NCBI RefSeq assembly: GCF_046630445.1
Contig: NC_092340.1
Span: 24,564,001-24,628,000 of the forward strand
Source: Rutidosis leptorrhynchoides
Lineage: Eukaryota; Streptophyta; Magnoliopsida; Asterales; Asteraceae
Length of the DNA: 64,000 nt
Reading direction: 5' to 3'
Part shown: positions 49,910-62,040 of the stretch, piece by piece
How the letters are laid out: each line of letters starts with the position of its first letter
Position numbering within the stretch: position 1 is the stretch's first letter
The notes under the pieces: model-generated
The model's database searches: none
What the model saw: the letters and a program-made list of their open reading frames with translations, nothing else
What the model was told of the DNA's origin: nothing
Position numbers and translations under genes: made by a program

Positions 49910-52119
49910 CAAAATAAATCAATAGAAAATATTGTAGATACTTAAAATGTGTAAAGATAATTTTCGCAGGTCATATATAACATAAAAGTAATTGTAGAAT
50001 TGAAATTGTAATTTATTTACTATTTTATATATTTATTCTCTAAATTTTTATCGGTAACTATTATATATATGTATATAAAAATAGAATTAATTGGTGTAAA
50101 CTATTTGAAACTGTAAGAATGAATAGAAAATAGTTAGGAACTCTTAATAAAGTTATAAAAATGATTTTTTAGAATTTTTGGATTATTATTTATAATTAAT
50201 TTTGATTATATATTAAAGGATATACAAAATTCGTAATAAATATGTTTATCAGTAATAAAAATACATAAATAATTTTTTTCAGTTTATTAAACATATAGAA
50301 GCCTGAGAAAATTATAAACTAATTTACTTAAGTCGATTTGGTATTTATTACATAATTAATTTTGATTTATTGTAAACTAAGAACAATATTAGAAATAAAT
50401 ACTAAAACGTGATAAAAATATTTTATAAAATTTTTGTATGTTTATTAAGATTAGTAGATACTGAGAAAAATATAAAATTTAATTTTAAACTCGTTTACCT
50501 ATTTTTTTGTATTTGAAGTATTAAAAAATTATTGAAAATAATAATTAATACATAAACAAATAGTAATATTGTATAGATTATTTTATAAAATTTTGTACAA
50601 ATTATCTACTGATTTTAAGTCAATAAAATATTAATTAGAATTATTAGATGATTTATTGATATATAAATTTGAATTTAGATAATTTATATATATAAATTTT
50701 GATATATATAATAAATATAAGATTTATATTAATCAAATAATAGTATATAAATTTAAGATCTGTAATAAATATGTAAGACATAATTATTATATATTTAACC
50801 TATCTACATAATTAAACTTATAATACTTTGTTATAAGATTAATTTTAAAATAAATTAATAATGATAATACATTAATAATATTAAATATATTCAAACTTAA
50901 TATAATATATATTTACTGTATAAGTAAATTATATCAATGTGTCGTATTTCTATACGCACATAACGTGAAGGTTATACTCTAAAGATAATATGCACTATAT
51001 ACAAACTTCATCGCTACTTACAGTCGTAAGTGAATGATGTCTAGGTTGCCATTTATGGGTAAGCTTGTGGATCTCGAATGCCATGACTTAGATTCTGGTC
51101 AAGAGTCCTGGGCCCCCGGTTACATCTGGTCATTCCTGAATTATTTGATAGCAACGAAGTTTGAGTAAAGTAGTACAACGTCTTACTAATGAATATAACC
51201 TGAACTTATAAACTTTCCATAAGTTGAAACCTTCATATTTTGGACTACACTATTAATATAATTCATTATATTAATAAACATACACTTGGTCTATTAGACA
51301 TTTACTGATCGAACGTTATACCTCTAGGTTGATATCCCGGTCACTTACTTGCTTTACTTTCCTTTCTTGCGTGGAATACTTCAACTGCTATTTAAGGTGA
51401 TTTTCATAGCCCCACTTTTACTATTTATTAAACTGTTTATAACTTTTGGGGTGAGACACATGCTTGCTTTATAACTATTTTACGTTTAGACGCAAGTACT
51501 CAAATGTTATTATGCTGGCATGCTTTGATTCATGCAAATCCTCACCGTAATATCGTCAATTGCTGCGTATAAAAGGCAAACTTAATTATTGTGAATAGGC
51601 CTATTGAGAGTAACGTCTCTAACCATTTGACCGTTGGTCTTTGGTTACATAATAATGATTCAACGACACTGAATAACAAGGTGTCACGAGGTAACTTTTG
51701 TTTAGTCGCGATATTACAAACTTCAGCAACACTTTTAAATTGATATGTTTGGTATCAATCAACTTTAAACTAAATCTTGTGGTCTAATGCATATTATATA
51801 AACCTATGAATTTCACTAAACCTTTTTGGTTGACACTTTAAGCATGTTTTGTCTCAGGTGACGATTAAGATGATTGCCATGAGTGCTACTTGATGAATTG
51901 AATGCTGCTACATGGAGTCTTCATTTTATTACATTTACTTTGCATTAAGACTATTATTATTATTTCAGTTTGAATTTGATGTAAAACTTTTAATGCTTCC
52001 GCTGTTTTATTAATAAATGTTTTATTCAAAACGTCTCATTTAAAGTCGTTCTAGTTTATACAACTGTGTTATGATATGAATGGTCACAAATACCCCTGAC
52101 CCTATTTGGGGGTGTGACA
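48482..52119 (+). repeat. Right LTR of the LARD, uninterrupted
   Basis: 3638 bp. Carries the tandem array at about 48923-49400 and a pure (TA)n tract at about 49837-49908 that is much longer than in the left LTR. Confidence 0.88.
48923..49400 (+). repeat. Tandem array in right LARD LTR
   Basis: The same 50-62 bp unit family as at 41190-41690, in nearly the same order of long and short units. Confidence 0.85.
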
Positions 52120-52124
52120 TGAAG

Positions 52125-52397
52125 TCAAGGGGAAACACACGGTAGTGTACATTGTGGCTATGGAAGTTCAACCCGAGATGACTGTGGACGTGGCCGAGGA
52201 AGAAGTCAGGTGTCCGGGCGAGTCGAGATGGTGTTGAACAGTTCAAACCGAGATAACTGTGGGCATGACTGGTGAAGAGGTCCGGAGTCCGGGAAGAGTC
52301 GAGATGGTGATGAACATGTCCAAGAAAGTCACGTTAGATGTTACATGTGTGGTGAATGGATATGATGGAATAACCAATGAAGGTGGTGATTGTTGGT
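52125..52397 (+). mobile_element. Inverted TRIM-type interior fragment
   Basis: Its reverse complement aligns by eye with the TRIM interior 36881-37069 (shared ATCTCGACT, CGACCTCTTC/GGACCTCTTC and CCACAGT blocks). It holds a 75-bp imperfect tandem duplication (from 52166 and 52241). It ends GGTGGTGAT then TGTTGGT, which matches the TRIM purine tract and LTR start; the element at 52398 cut in there. Confidence 0.55.
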
Positions 52398-52773
52398 TGA
52401 TAATGCTAAACATGAACATATATTTCATAGCATTATCCTTCAAGAAAGACAAGCTTTTAGTTGCAATTGTTCTATTTACAAGTGATATTCATTTAAAAAA
52501 TAAAAGGTGAAGACAAAATACAGATTCGACGATTTGAAGACGCAAACGACCAAAAAGCTAAAAAGTACAAAGTACAATCCAAGTGGTTCAAATTAATGAT
52601 GAGAAACGTCTACAAATTACAAGAGTACAAGCCACAAAACGCAAAGTACAAGATATTAAATCGTACGAAAGGACGTTCGAAAATCCGGAACCGGGACATG
52701 AACCAACTATCAAGGCGCGAAGCAACGGGCCTAAAATTACGAGTCAACTATGCACAAAGAATATAATATAATA

Positions 52774-52831
<58 letters not shown>

Positions 52832-54373
52832 TATAAAATTATATATATTATATTATATATTAAATAAAATCGAGCAGCCCACGTTTTAAATGATTTGTGA
52901 GCAGGAGAAGGCGGCCATGCGATCGCATGGCCTGGATGCCTTAAACCCATGCGATCGCATGGCTTACTGTAGCTGGCAGTTCTATAAATAGCAGCGAAAT
53001 TCGACGAATTATGTACACCATATTCAATCTTATCTCTTACTCTCTCAATATATATTTATATTTTAATTATAATTATAATTTTAATATTAAGTTAATAATA
53101 ATAAGGTTATAGTGGCGAATGTTTTAAGTTTGTAAGTCGAAATTCTGTCCGTGTAACACTACGCGATTAATACTCATTGTAAGTTATGTTCAACCTTTTT
53201 AAATTAATGTCTCGTAGCTAAATTATTATTAAGCTTATTTAAGCCGAAGTAATCGTGATGTTGGACTAAATATTAAGATTGAGTTATTGGGCTTTGGACC
53301 ATAATTGGGGTTTGGACAAAAGACCGACACTTGTGGAAATTGAACTATGGGCTATTAATGGGCTTTATATTAATTAAATGATATCTCGTTGATTTAATAT
53401 AAAGATTTATAATTTGACGTGTTTATATATAACCACATACGCTTGACTGGGTACGGTGGGCGAGATATCTTTAAATACTAATAATTGTTCATTTGACCGG
53501 ACACGGGGATGGATTAATAGTCACTGGACTCATTAAAACAGGGGTGGATTACATTCAAGGGTAATTGGTGTAATTGTTAACAAAGTATTAAAACTTTGGA
53601 TTACATGCAGTCGATAACCTGGTGTATTCATTAAACAAAGTATTAAGACCTTGTTAAAGTTCGAATCCCCAATTAGTTGGAATATTTGTCTTCGGGTATA
53701 AGGTTAAATTGGCGAAGACTCTCGCACTTTATAATTATGACCGATGGACTATTATGGACAAAACCAGATGGACATATCGAATAATCCAGGACAAAGGACA
53801 ATTAACCCATGGTAATAATTTAAAATCAACACGTCAAACATAATGATTACGGAAGTTTAAATAAGCATAATTCCTTAAATTTATATCTCATCGTACTTTT
53901 ATTTACCGTCATTTTATTTATCGTCATTTCATTTTTCGTACTTTAAATTACTGCACTTTTATTTATCGCATTTTTATTTATTGTCATTTACTTTACGCTT
54001 TAAATTAAGTTATATTTATATTTAATATTTTACATTAGGTTTTAATTGTGATTTAAGACGTAAAATCGACAAACCGGTCACTAAACGGTAAAAACCCCCC
54101 TTTATAATAATAATAATATTACTTATATATATATTGATACAAATATAGTTTAAAACATATATAGCGTTAAACTCAGCTAGCTCCCGGTGGAACGAACCGG
54201 ACTTACTAAAAACTACACTACTTTACGATTAGATACACTGCCTATAAGTGTTGTAGCAAGGTTTAGGTATATCCATTCTATAAATAAATAAATAACTTGT
54301 GTAAATTGTATCGTATTTAATAGTATTTCGTAGTAAAATATAATCTATTTCGTACTACACCTCGCACACATCA
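52398..54373 (+). repeat. Athila-type 5' LTR
   Basis: 1976 bp, TGATAATGCTAAACATG...CACACATCA. Aligns with the reverse complement of the LTRs at 28419 and 34443 over most of its length. A (TA)n tract is at about 52776-52827 and a TATA box TATAAATA at 52983. Confidence 0.88.
52916..52961 (+). promoter_or_regulatory. Paired palindromes upstream of LTR TATA box
   Basis: CATGCGATCGCATG, a perfect palindrome, at 52916-52929 and 52948-52961, 32 bp apart. The second copy ends 21 bp before TATAAATA. Both are further extended by C on the left and G on the right. Confidence 0.75.
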
Positions 54374-54381
54374 AGTATTTT

Positions 54382-54399
54382 TGGCGCCGCTGCCGGGGA
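54382..54399 (+). other. Athila-type primer binding site
   Basis: TGGCGCCGCTGCCGGGGA, eight bases after the LTR end. Confidence 0.88.
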
Positions 54400-54710
54400 C
54401 GCCATAGAACGCTATAAAAAAATTAGTTTTAATCTATTTTTGTAAAAATATATTTACATAAGTTTTAAATATTAAAAACAAAAATAAAAAAAAACTTAAA
54501 AAAGGAAAAATATTTATCTATATTTTTAAGAGTTTAAATTAAAAAGTTTTTTTTTAGTTGCAAAAACTAATAAGTTTTTTTTATATAAGTTTTAGTTATA
54601 TTATATTTTCTATAAAATAAGAAAATAAAAAAATCAAAGTAAAAAGTAAAAAAAAAAAAAATTCTGAATCTGCATCGATTTTGGCCTGCATCTCAGCTGA
54701 ATCTGCCTCT

Positions 54711-54756
54711 CATGCGATCGCATGAGATGAAAGAACTAAACCCATGCGACCGCATG
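54711..54756 (+). promoter_or_regulatory. Palindrome pair in the leader
   Basis: CATGCGATCGCATG at 54711-54724 and CATGCGACCGCATG at 54743-54756, again 32 bp apart, between primer site and gag. The second copy has one changed base. Confidence 0.75.
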
Positions 54757-55642
54757 GTATGATCTGACAGGTCCTGATCATTAGCTGGTACGGATTAGGG
54801 TTTGTGTTATTAATTATTATTATTAATTAATAACCTAATTAGGGTTTAAGTTTTTAAGTAGTTATTAATATTAGTTTATAATTTGTATTTTTAAGTTTTA
54901 ATTAGTTTTATCAATATATAAATTAATACTTTTATAAAAAAAATATAAAAATAATATTTTTATAAAAATAAGTAATTTTATCATTTTTGTATCTTTTTAT
55001 TATTTAGTACGTAATTTAAATTATCGTTCGTAATTAGTTTTAAGATTAGTTTTTGTCGTAGTTCTTTTATATTTCTAGACTTTTAAGCTTTTCCGTAAAA
55101 TCCCTTAAGTGTTTTTTCTTTAGATTAAGATTTAGGCGCCTTAGAATTTTACAACGTCACTTATCGCTTTAGTTTTAAATAGATTTTAGTGCCTAATTAA
55201 GTAATTGCCGTTTTTCGTTTAGAATTCCTTTTAAGCTATAATACCATTAGGCGCAACTTTTTAAATTTAATTTTTAGACTTTTAAGTTTCGACGCTTTAC
55301 TTTCTTATTATTATTTTTCGACCTTTGATTTTTCGACGTTTTTCGACGCACTCTTTTTCTTTCTTATTTCTCGACGCTCTAGTTTTTAGGACATAGATTT
55401 TATCTTCAAAATTTCGACGAAAAATTATTTTAAGTGGTTAAATTGATAGACATCCAAAATTTTTTGGTTCGTAGTAATAGTTGGATTTGTTAGTGGCAAG
55501 TTGTGGGCTTCCGATTTAAAGGGTCCTGGCTACCTGCTGCATCTATTGGCTATTCGAAACGTGGGCAAAATCAGAAAAGTCTATTAATTTGATAACTTAT
55601 ATAATTTTTTATTTTTTTTATAACTAATAGGATATTCAGTGA

Positions 55643-57600
55643 ATGCACCGAGCAAAACGTTCACCACCTTTCATACGTTCACCTCCTGTAACTCGATCAA
55701 GACATCTAGCCAATATAATCGCCGTTAATTTTTCTTTAGAATCATCATCTAGTCGACCAAGTACTCCAATTCAAATTTCTGATAATCCATTTTTTGAACC
55801 CGACCTTACAATTGAGAACCCGGAGGATATTCAAGGACAATTCAGAGATCCTGAACCACTAATTATTACTCTTGAACCACAAATTACTCATACAGAGATT
55901 GTCGAGGAAGAAACGATTAAATCAGAATCCTCTAGTGATTCAGACTCAACAAATTCAATCATGGAAAATCAGGAACCTCTAAGTATGGAAGACCGAATGA
56001 GGGCTACACGCACTGGCCAAGGTCATGCAATTACTCAACCAGACATTAATGCACCAGATTATGAAATCAAAGGACAAATCCTACACATGGTAACAAATCA
56101 ATACCAATTTAGTGGTACACCAAAAGAAGATCCAAACGAACATCTTCGTTCCTTTAATAGGATATGTACTCTATTCAAGATCTGAGAAGTTGAGGATGAA
56201 CAGATCTATCTCATGTTATTCCCTGGACTTTAAAGGGAGAAGCCAAAGATTGGTTAGAATCATTACCTGAAGGGGCGATTGATACATGGGATTTTTTAGT
56301 TGAGAAATTTCTTAAAAGATTCTTTCCGGTATCTAAAGCCGTGAGACTTCAAGGAGAAATTGTTACACTCACACAGAAGCCAAATGAAACTCTATATGAG
56401 GAGTGGACAAGATTCGGAAAGTTGTTGAGAGGATGTCCTCAACATGGTTTAGATACTTATCAAATAGTACAAATATTTTACCAAGGATGCGACATTACTA
56501 CACGAAAAGACATCGACATAGCAGCTGGTGGTTCCATTATGAAGAAAACCGCAACTGAAGCTTACAAAATCATTGATAACACATCCTCCCACTCACATGA
56601 GTACCATTAAGAAAAAGGCATCGTTAGATCATCTAAAGCAGCTAGAGCTGATTCTAGCCATGACTTTGATTCCATTTCCGCAAAGTTAGATGCTTTCGAG
56701 AGACGAATGGAAAAGATGACTAAAGATATTCACGCAATATAAATTAGTTATGAGCAGTGTGGAGGACCACATTTGACAAAAGATTGTCTCAGTATTGAAC
56801 AAACAATGGAACAAAGAGAGAATGTTTCATATATGAACCAAAGGCCTGGAAATAATTATCAAAATAATTATCAACTGCCAAGACCAAACTACAATCAAAA
56901 TCAGAATTATAATCGAAATATTTCATACAACAACCAACAAGGTCCTAGCAATCAACAAGTATCTAACAATACTTATAACCAGCAAAGACCTATTTTTCCA
57001 ATTAAACCACCATAAACCGATGATAAAAAGCCAAATTTAGAAGATATGATGTCGAAGCTAGTTGAATCTCAAACGCATTTTTTCAATCCAAAATCTGGAA
57101 CAAGAAGTAAGTAACCTAGCAAGGTTGATAGGTGAAAGAAAACTGGGGAGTCTACCCAGCGATACATATGTTAACCCCCGAAATGAAACAGCTAAAGCCA
57201 TTACCACGAGAAGTGGTATTACACTTAAACCACCTGAAATACCTGTAATTTCTGATGACTCTATTCCTACTACACAAGCACCACAGCCTGAGCAAGAAAA
57301 GGAAAAAGAACCGGTAGTTGAAAAGGTTAATGAAGATAACACAGTTAAGGCTAAACCTTATGTTAAACCATACCAACCACCACTTCCTTACCCGAGTAAA
57401 ATGAGAAAAGAAAGAATTGAAGCTGAGCAATCCAAATTTTTGGATATGTTTAAACAAATAAATGTCAATCTTCCTTTCATTGATGTGATTTCAGGAATGC
57501 TAAGATATGCTAAATTCCTGAAAGATCTAATCACAAATAGAAAGAAAATGAAAGAACTCTCGGCTGTTACAATGAATGCTAATTGTTCTGCAGTGCCGTA
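55643..57600 (+). pseudogene. gag: Athila-type gag region, broken
   Basis: The fossil gag shows Athila features: a capsid-like stretch (FSGTPKEDPNEHLRSF, DWLESLPEG-type, TLTQKPNETLYEEWTRF), then a knuckle region with CGGPHLTKDC. A glutamine/asparagine-rich linker (NNYQNNYQLPRPNYNQNQNY) and an acidic proline-rich segment follow. Several breaks. Confidence 0.8.
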
Positions 57601-60600
57601 GAATAAACTACTAGAAAAACTCTCAGATCCAGGAAGTTTCACAATTCCATGTTATCTGGGAAGTCTTAGTTCAATAGAAGCATTGGCAGACTTAGGTGCT
57701 AGTATAAATTTAATGCCTATTCACTATACACTAAATTAGACCTCGGAGAATTGAAACCAACACGAATAAGCATACAACTAGCCGATCGATCAGTAAAATA
57801 TCCTAGAGGGATAATGGGGAACATGCTAGTTAAAGTTGGCACTTTAGTATTTTCAGTAGATTTTGTTATTCTGGACATGGAAGAAGATTCTCGAGTTCCT
57901 CTCATATTAGGAAGACCATTCTTAAACACGGCTAAAGCAATAATAGACGTGTTTGGTAAGAAACTGACCCTAAGTATAGAGGATGAGAGTGTTACCTTTT
58001 CTGTTGATTGAGCCATGCAACAACCACAATCTGCAGATGATACATGTTATTACATTCAAACTATAGATTCACAAGCAGAATTATTACAAGAATTTCTAGA
58101 ATTACATGGAACAGGAGAATGTTCTTTAAGAGAAGGAACTGAACCAATTGATGAAGCTGAAATATTAGCCACACTCATGGCTAATGATTACGAACCAATA
58201 ACAGAAGAACTTCAAATGCTAAAAGAGGAAGACATATATTGATACAAATCATCGATAGAAGAACCACCGATATTAGAGTTAAAGCCACTTCCAACCCATT
58301 TGGAATACGCTTATTTACATGGTGAATCTAAATTACCTGTAATAATATCGTCTTCTCTTACGAAAAATGAAAAATCTCAACTCATTTATGTGCTAAAAGC
58401 TCACAAACCAGCTATTGCATGGAAAATTCATGACATTAAAGGCATAAGTCCTTCGTATTGCACATATAAAATCCTTATGGAAGAATGTCATAAAACATAT
58501 GTGCAACGCCAACGAAGACTAAATCCTAATATGCAATATGTTGTTAAGAAAGAAATTATTAAACTACTAGATGCAGATTTAATTTATCCAATATCTGATA
58601 GTCCATGGGTAAGCCCAGTTCAATGTGTACCTAAGAAGGGTGGCATGACTGTCATCACAAATGAAAAAGATGAGCTTATTCCTACTAGGACTGTAACAGG
58701 ATGGCGTGTCTGTATTGATTATAGAAAATTAAATGACACCACCAGAAAAGATCACTTTCCCTTACCTTTCATTGATCAAATGTTGGAAAGATTAGCTGGA
58801 AATAGTTACTATTGTTTTCTTGACGGTTTCTCTGGATACTTTCAAATTCCAGTAGCACACGAGGACCAAGAAAAAACCACATTCACGTGCCCTTATGGTA
58901 CTTTTGTTTACAAACGCATGCCATTTGGACTTTGCAACACCCCTGCAACTTTTCAAAGGTGCATGATGGCGATTTTTCACGACATGATAGAAGAATGCAT
59001 GAAAGTTTTCATGGATGACTTTTCAGTCTTCGGTGATACTTTTGAAACATGTCTAGTTAATCTTGAACGAATGCTTATTAGATGCGAGCAATCAAATCTA
59101 GTTCTTAATTAGGAGAAATGTCATTTCATGGTTAAAGAAGGCATCGTTCTTGGTCATAAAATTTCAAAGGAAGGAATTGAAGTCGATAGAGCTAAAGTAG
59201 ATGTAATTGCTAAACTTCCACATCCCACCAATTTTATAGGAGTTAGGAGTTTTCTAGGGCATGCCGATTTTTACCGACGTTTCATAAAAGACTTTTATAA
59301 AATTGCCACTCCTATGAATAAACTCCTAGAAAAGGATGCTCCATTCATCTTTTCGGATGAATGCATCAAATCTTTTAATTTTCTTAAAGAAAAACTCACT
59401 AATGCGCCGATCATGATAACTCCAAATTGGAATCTACCATTTGAACTCATGTGCGATGCAAATGATTTTGCAATGGGAGCTGTTTTAGGACAAAGAATTG
59501 AAAAACGATTTCAACCCATATATTACGCTAGTAAGACGTTACAAGGAGCACAAAAAAATTATACAACTACTTAAAAAGAACTCCTTGCTATCGTCTTTGC
59601 TTTTGACAAATTTTGTTCATATCTCGTTCTACCTAAAACGGTGGTCTATACCGACCATTCTGCTCTTAGATACCTATTTTCAAAACAAGATGCCAAACCA
59701 CGATTAATTCGTTGGATCTTACTCTTATAAGAGTTCGATATTGAGATCCGAGACAAAAAGGGAGCAGAAAATCTCGCAGCTGATCATCTTTCCCGTCTTG
59801 AAAATCCTGAATTAGAAGTTCTAAATGAATCAGCCATACAAGACAACTTTCCTGATGAATATCTATTGAAGATCAATTATAGTGAAATTCCATGGTTTGC
59901 AGACTATGCAAACTACTTAGTATGTGGATTCCTTGAAAAAGGGTTGTCGTACCAAAAACGAAAGAAATTCTTTAGTGATATAAAACACTATTTTTGGGAA
60001 GATCCACATTTGTTTAAAAGTTGTCCCGATGGAATAATAAGCCGATGCGTATTCGGAGATGAAGCTACTCAAATCTTAAACCATTGTCACACAGGATCAA
60101 CAGGAGGGCATTATGGGCCTCAACTCACAGCGAGAAAAGTCTATGACGCTGGATTCTATTGGCCTACAATTTTCAAAGACGCACATCTTCTCTGTAAATC
60201 CTGTGATGCTTGTCAAAGGTCCGGAAAAATAAGTCAACGTGATGAAATGCCACAAAAATTCATTCAAGTATGTGAAGTATTCGACGTTTGAGGTATTGAC
60301 TTTATGGGTCAATTTCCAAAATCTCATAATAATCTCTACATTCTCGTTCCCATTGATTATGTATCTAAATGGGCAGAAGCACAAGCTCTCCTAACTAACG
60401 ATGCACGAGTTGTAGTTAACTTCCTAAAACGTCTTTTTGCTAGGTTCGGAACACCGAAAACTTTAATAAGTGACCGGGGTACTCATTTCTGTAACAATCA
60501 ACTTGATAAAGTTCTCAAAAGATATGAAGTAACTCATAAAATCTCAACCGCTTATCATCCACAAATAAGTGGACAAGTTGAAAACACCAACCGAGCTTTA

Positions 60601-60705
60601 AAACGTATTCTAGAGAAAACTATAGGATCGAATCCAAATGAATGGTCCATGAAATTGGAGGATGCACTCTGGGCTTTTAGAGCAGCCTACAAAACTCCAA
60701 TTGTG
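57601..60705 (+). pseudogene. pol: Athila-type pol region, broken and truncated
   Basis: A fossil pol in gypsy order. The protease has [10 protein letters not shown] and LILGRPFL. Reverse transcriptase has CIDYRKLND, MPFGLCNTPATFQRCM and FMDDFSVFG; RNase H has MCDANDFAMGAVLGQ. The integrase shows the zinc region (H-H-C-C with HCHTG and CDACQRSG) and a core with YFPK-like and SDRGTHF motifs. Several breaks, and cut off within the integrase by the element at 60706. Confidence 0.88.
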
Positions 60706-61946
60706 TGAAGACCCGTCCTAATCCATCCGGACGAAGTCCATATCGATTATAAACGATTCACAACAGTTGATTTCATCGCGAGGTACTTGACCTCTATATG
60801 ATACATTTTACAAACATTGCATTCGTTTTTGAAAAGACAATCTTTCATTACAACGAAAGTTGACGGCATGCATACCATTTTATAATATATCTAACTAGAA
60901 TTGATTTAATAATAATCTTGATGATCTCAACGACTCGAATGCAACGTCTTTTGAAATATGTCATGAATGACTCCAAGTAATATCATTAAAATGAGCAATT
61001 ACACAGCGGAAGATTTCTTTCGTACCTGAGAATAAACATGCTTTAAAGTGTCAACCAAAAGGTTGGTGAGTTCATTAGTTTACATAAATAAACATTTCCA
61101 TCATTTTAATAGACCACAAGATTTTCATTTTCAGTTCTCATAAACATACGTCCCATGCATAGAGACAAAAATATCATTCATATGGATTGAACACCTGGTA
61201 ACCGGCATTCAAAATATGCATATAAGAATATCCCCATCATTCCGGGATCCTCCTTCGGACATGATATAAATTTTGAAGTACTAAAGCATCCGGTACTTTG
61301 GATGGGGCTTGTTGGGCCCGATAGATCTACCTTTAGAGTTCGCGTCAATTAGGGTGTCTGTTCCCTAATTCTTAGATTACCAGACTTAATAAAAAGGGCA
61401 TATTCGATTAGATAATCCAACCATAGAATGTAGTTTCGATTACTTGTGTCTATTTCGTAAAGCATTTATAAAAGCAGCGCATGTATTCTCAGTCCCAAAA
61501 ATATATATTGCAAAAGTATTTAAAAAGGGATTAATGAAACTCACGCATATAAATATTGCAAAACAGTTAATAAAGCATTTGCATGTATTCTCAGCCCAAA
61601 AATGTATATAAAAAGGGAATAATGAAACTCACCTAATGTATTTTGTAGTAAAAATACATATAACGGCATTGAACAAAAGTAAGGTTGGCCTCGGATTCAC
61701 GAACCTATGATAGTTATATAATATATATTAACACATATAATGGTAATCGAACAAATTATGTATTATAAGTGTATTAATTGTTATTTTAGTTATGTTTTTC
61801 ATTAATAACCTAATTAGTTATATTTATTAATATTTATTGTAAAAGTATTAATATAGTTACGTTATGTGTAGTAAATATGATTTTATATAATTAATAGTTA
61901 TTTGATAAAATAGTATTGATAATAGTAGATAAAAGGTGTTTCATTC

Positions 61947-62040
<94 letters not shown>

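Larger units (their letters stand above)
37540..52119 (+). mobile_element. Large LTR retrotransposon derivative (Ty3/gypsy, Tekay-like)
   Basis: LTRs 37540-44328 (including a later insertion) and 48482-52119 start TATAACAACCC and end GGTGTGACA, with exact 5-bp duplication TGAAG (37535-37539 and 52120-52124). A Met-tRNA primer site follows the left LTR and a purine tract precedes the right one. The 4.2-kb interior keeps only decayed pieces of gag and of the pol C-terminus. The end piece (KRLKQSTIPIVKIRW... KYPHLF) is typical of chromovirus polyproteins of the Tekay/Del group. So it is heavily broken, a LARD-like fossil. LTR divergence of a few percent suggests it is older than the Athila-type insertion. 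Confidence 0.88.
52398..60705 (+). mobile_element. Athila-type Ty3/gypsy element, coding but broken
   Basis: A 5' LTR (52398-54373), a TGGCGCCG-type primer site, a long leader, gag, then protease, reverse transcriptase, RNase H and integrase in gypsy order. The integrase is cut by another element at 60706, and the 3' LTR is outside the window or lost. Roughly ten breaks interrupt the coding part. LTR start, leader and palindrome layout show kinship with the non-autonomous element 28419-36322. Age cannot be read without a second LTR; the number of breaks suggests it is clearly older. Confidence 0.9.
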
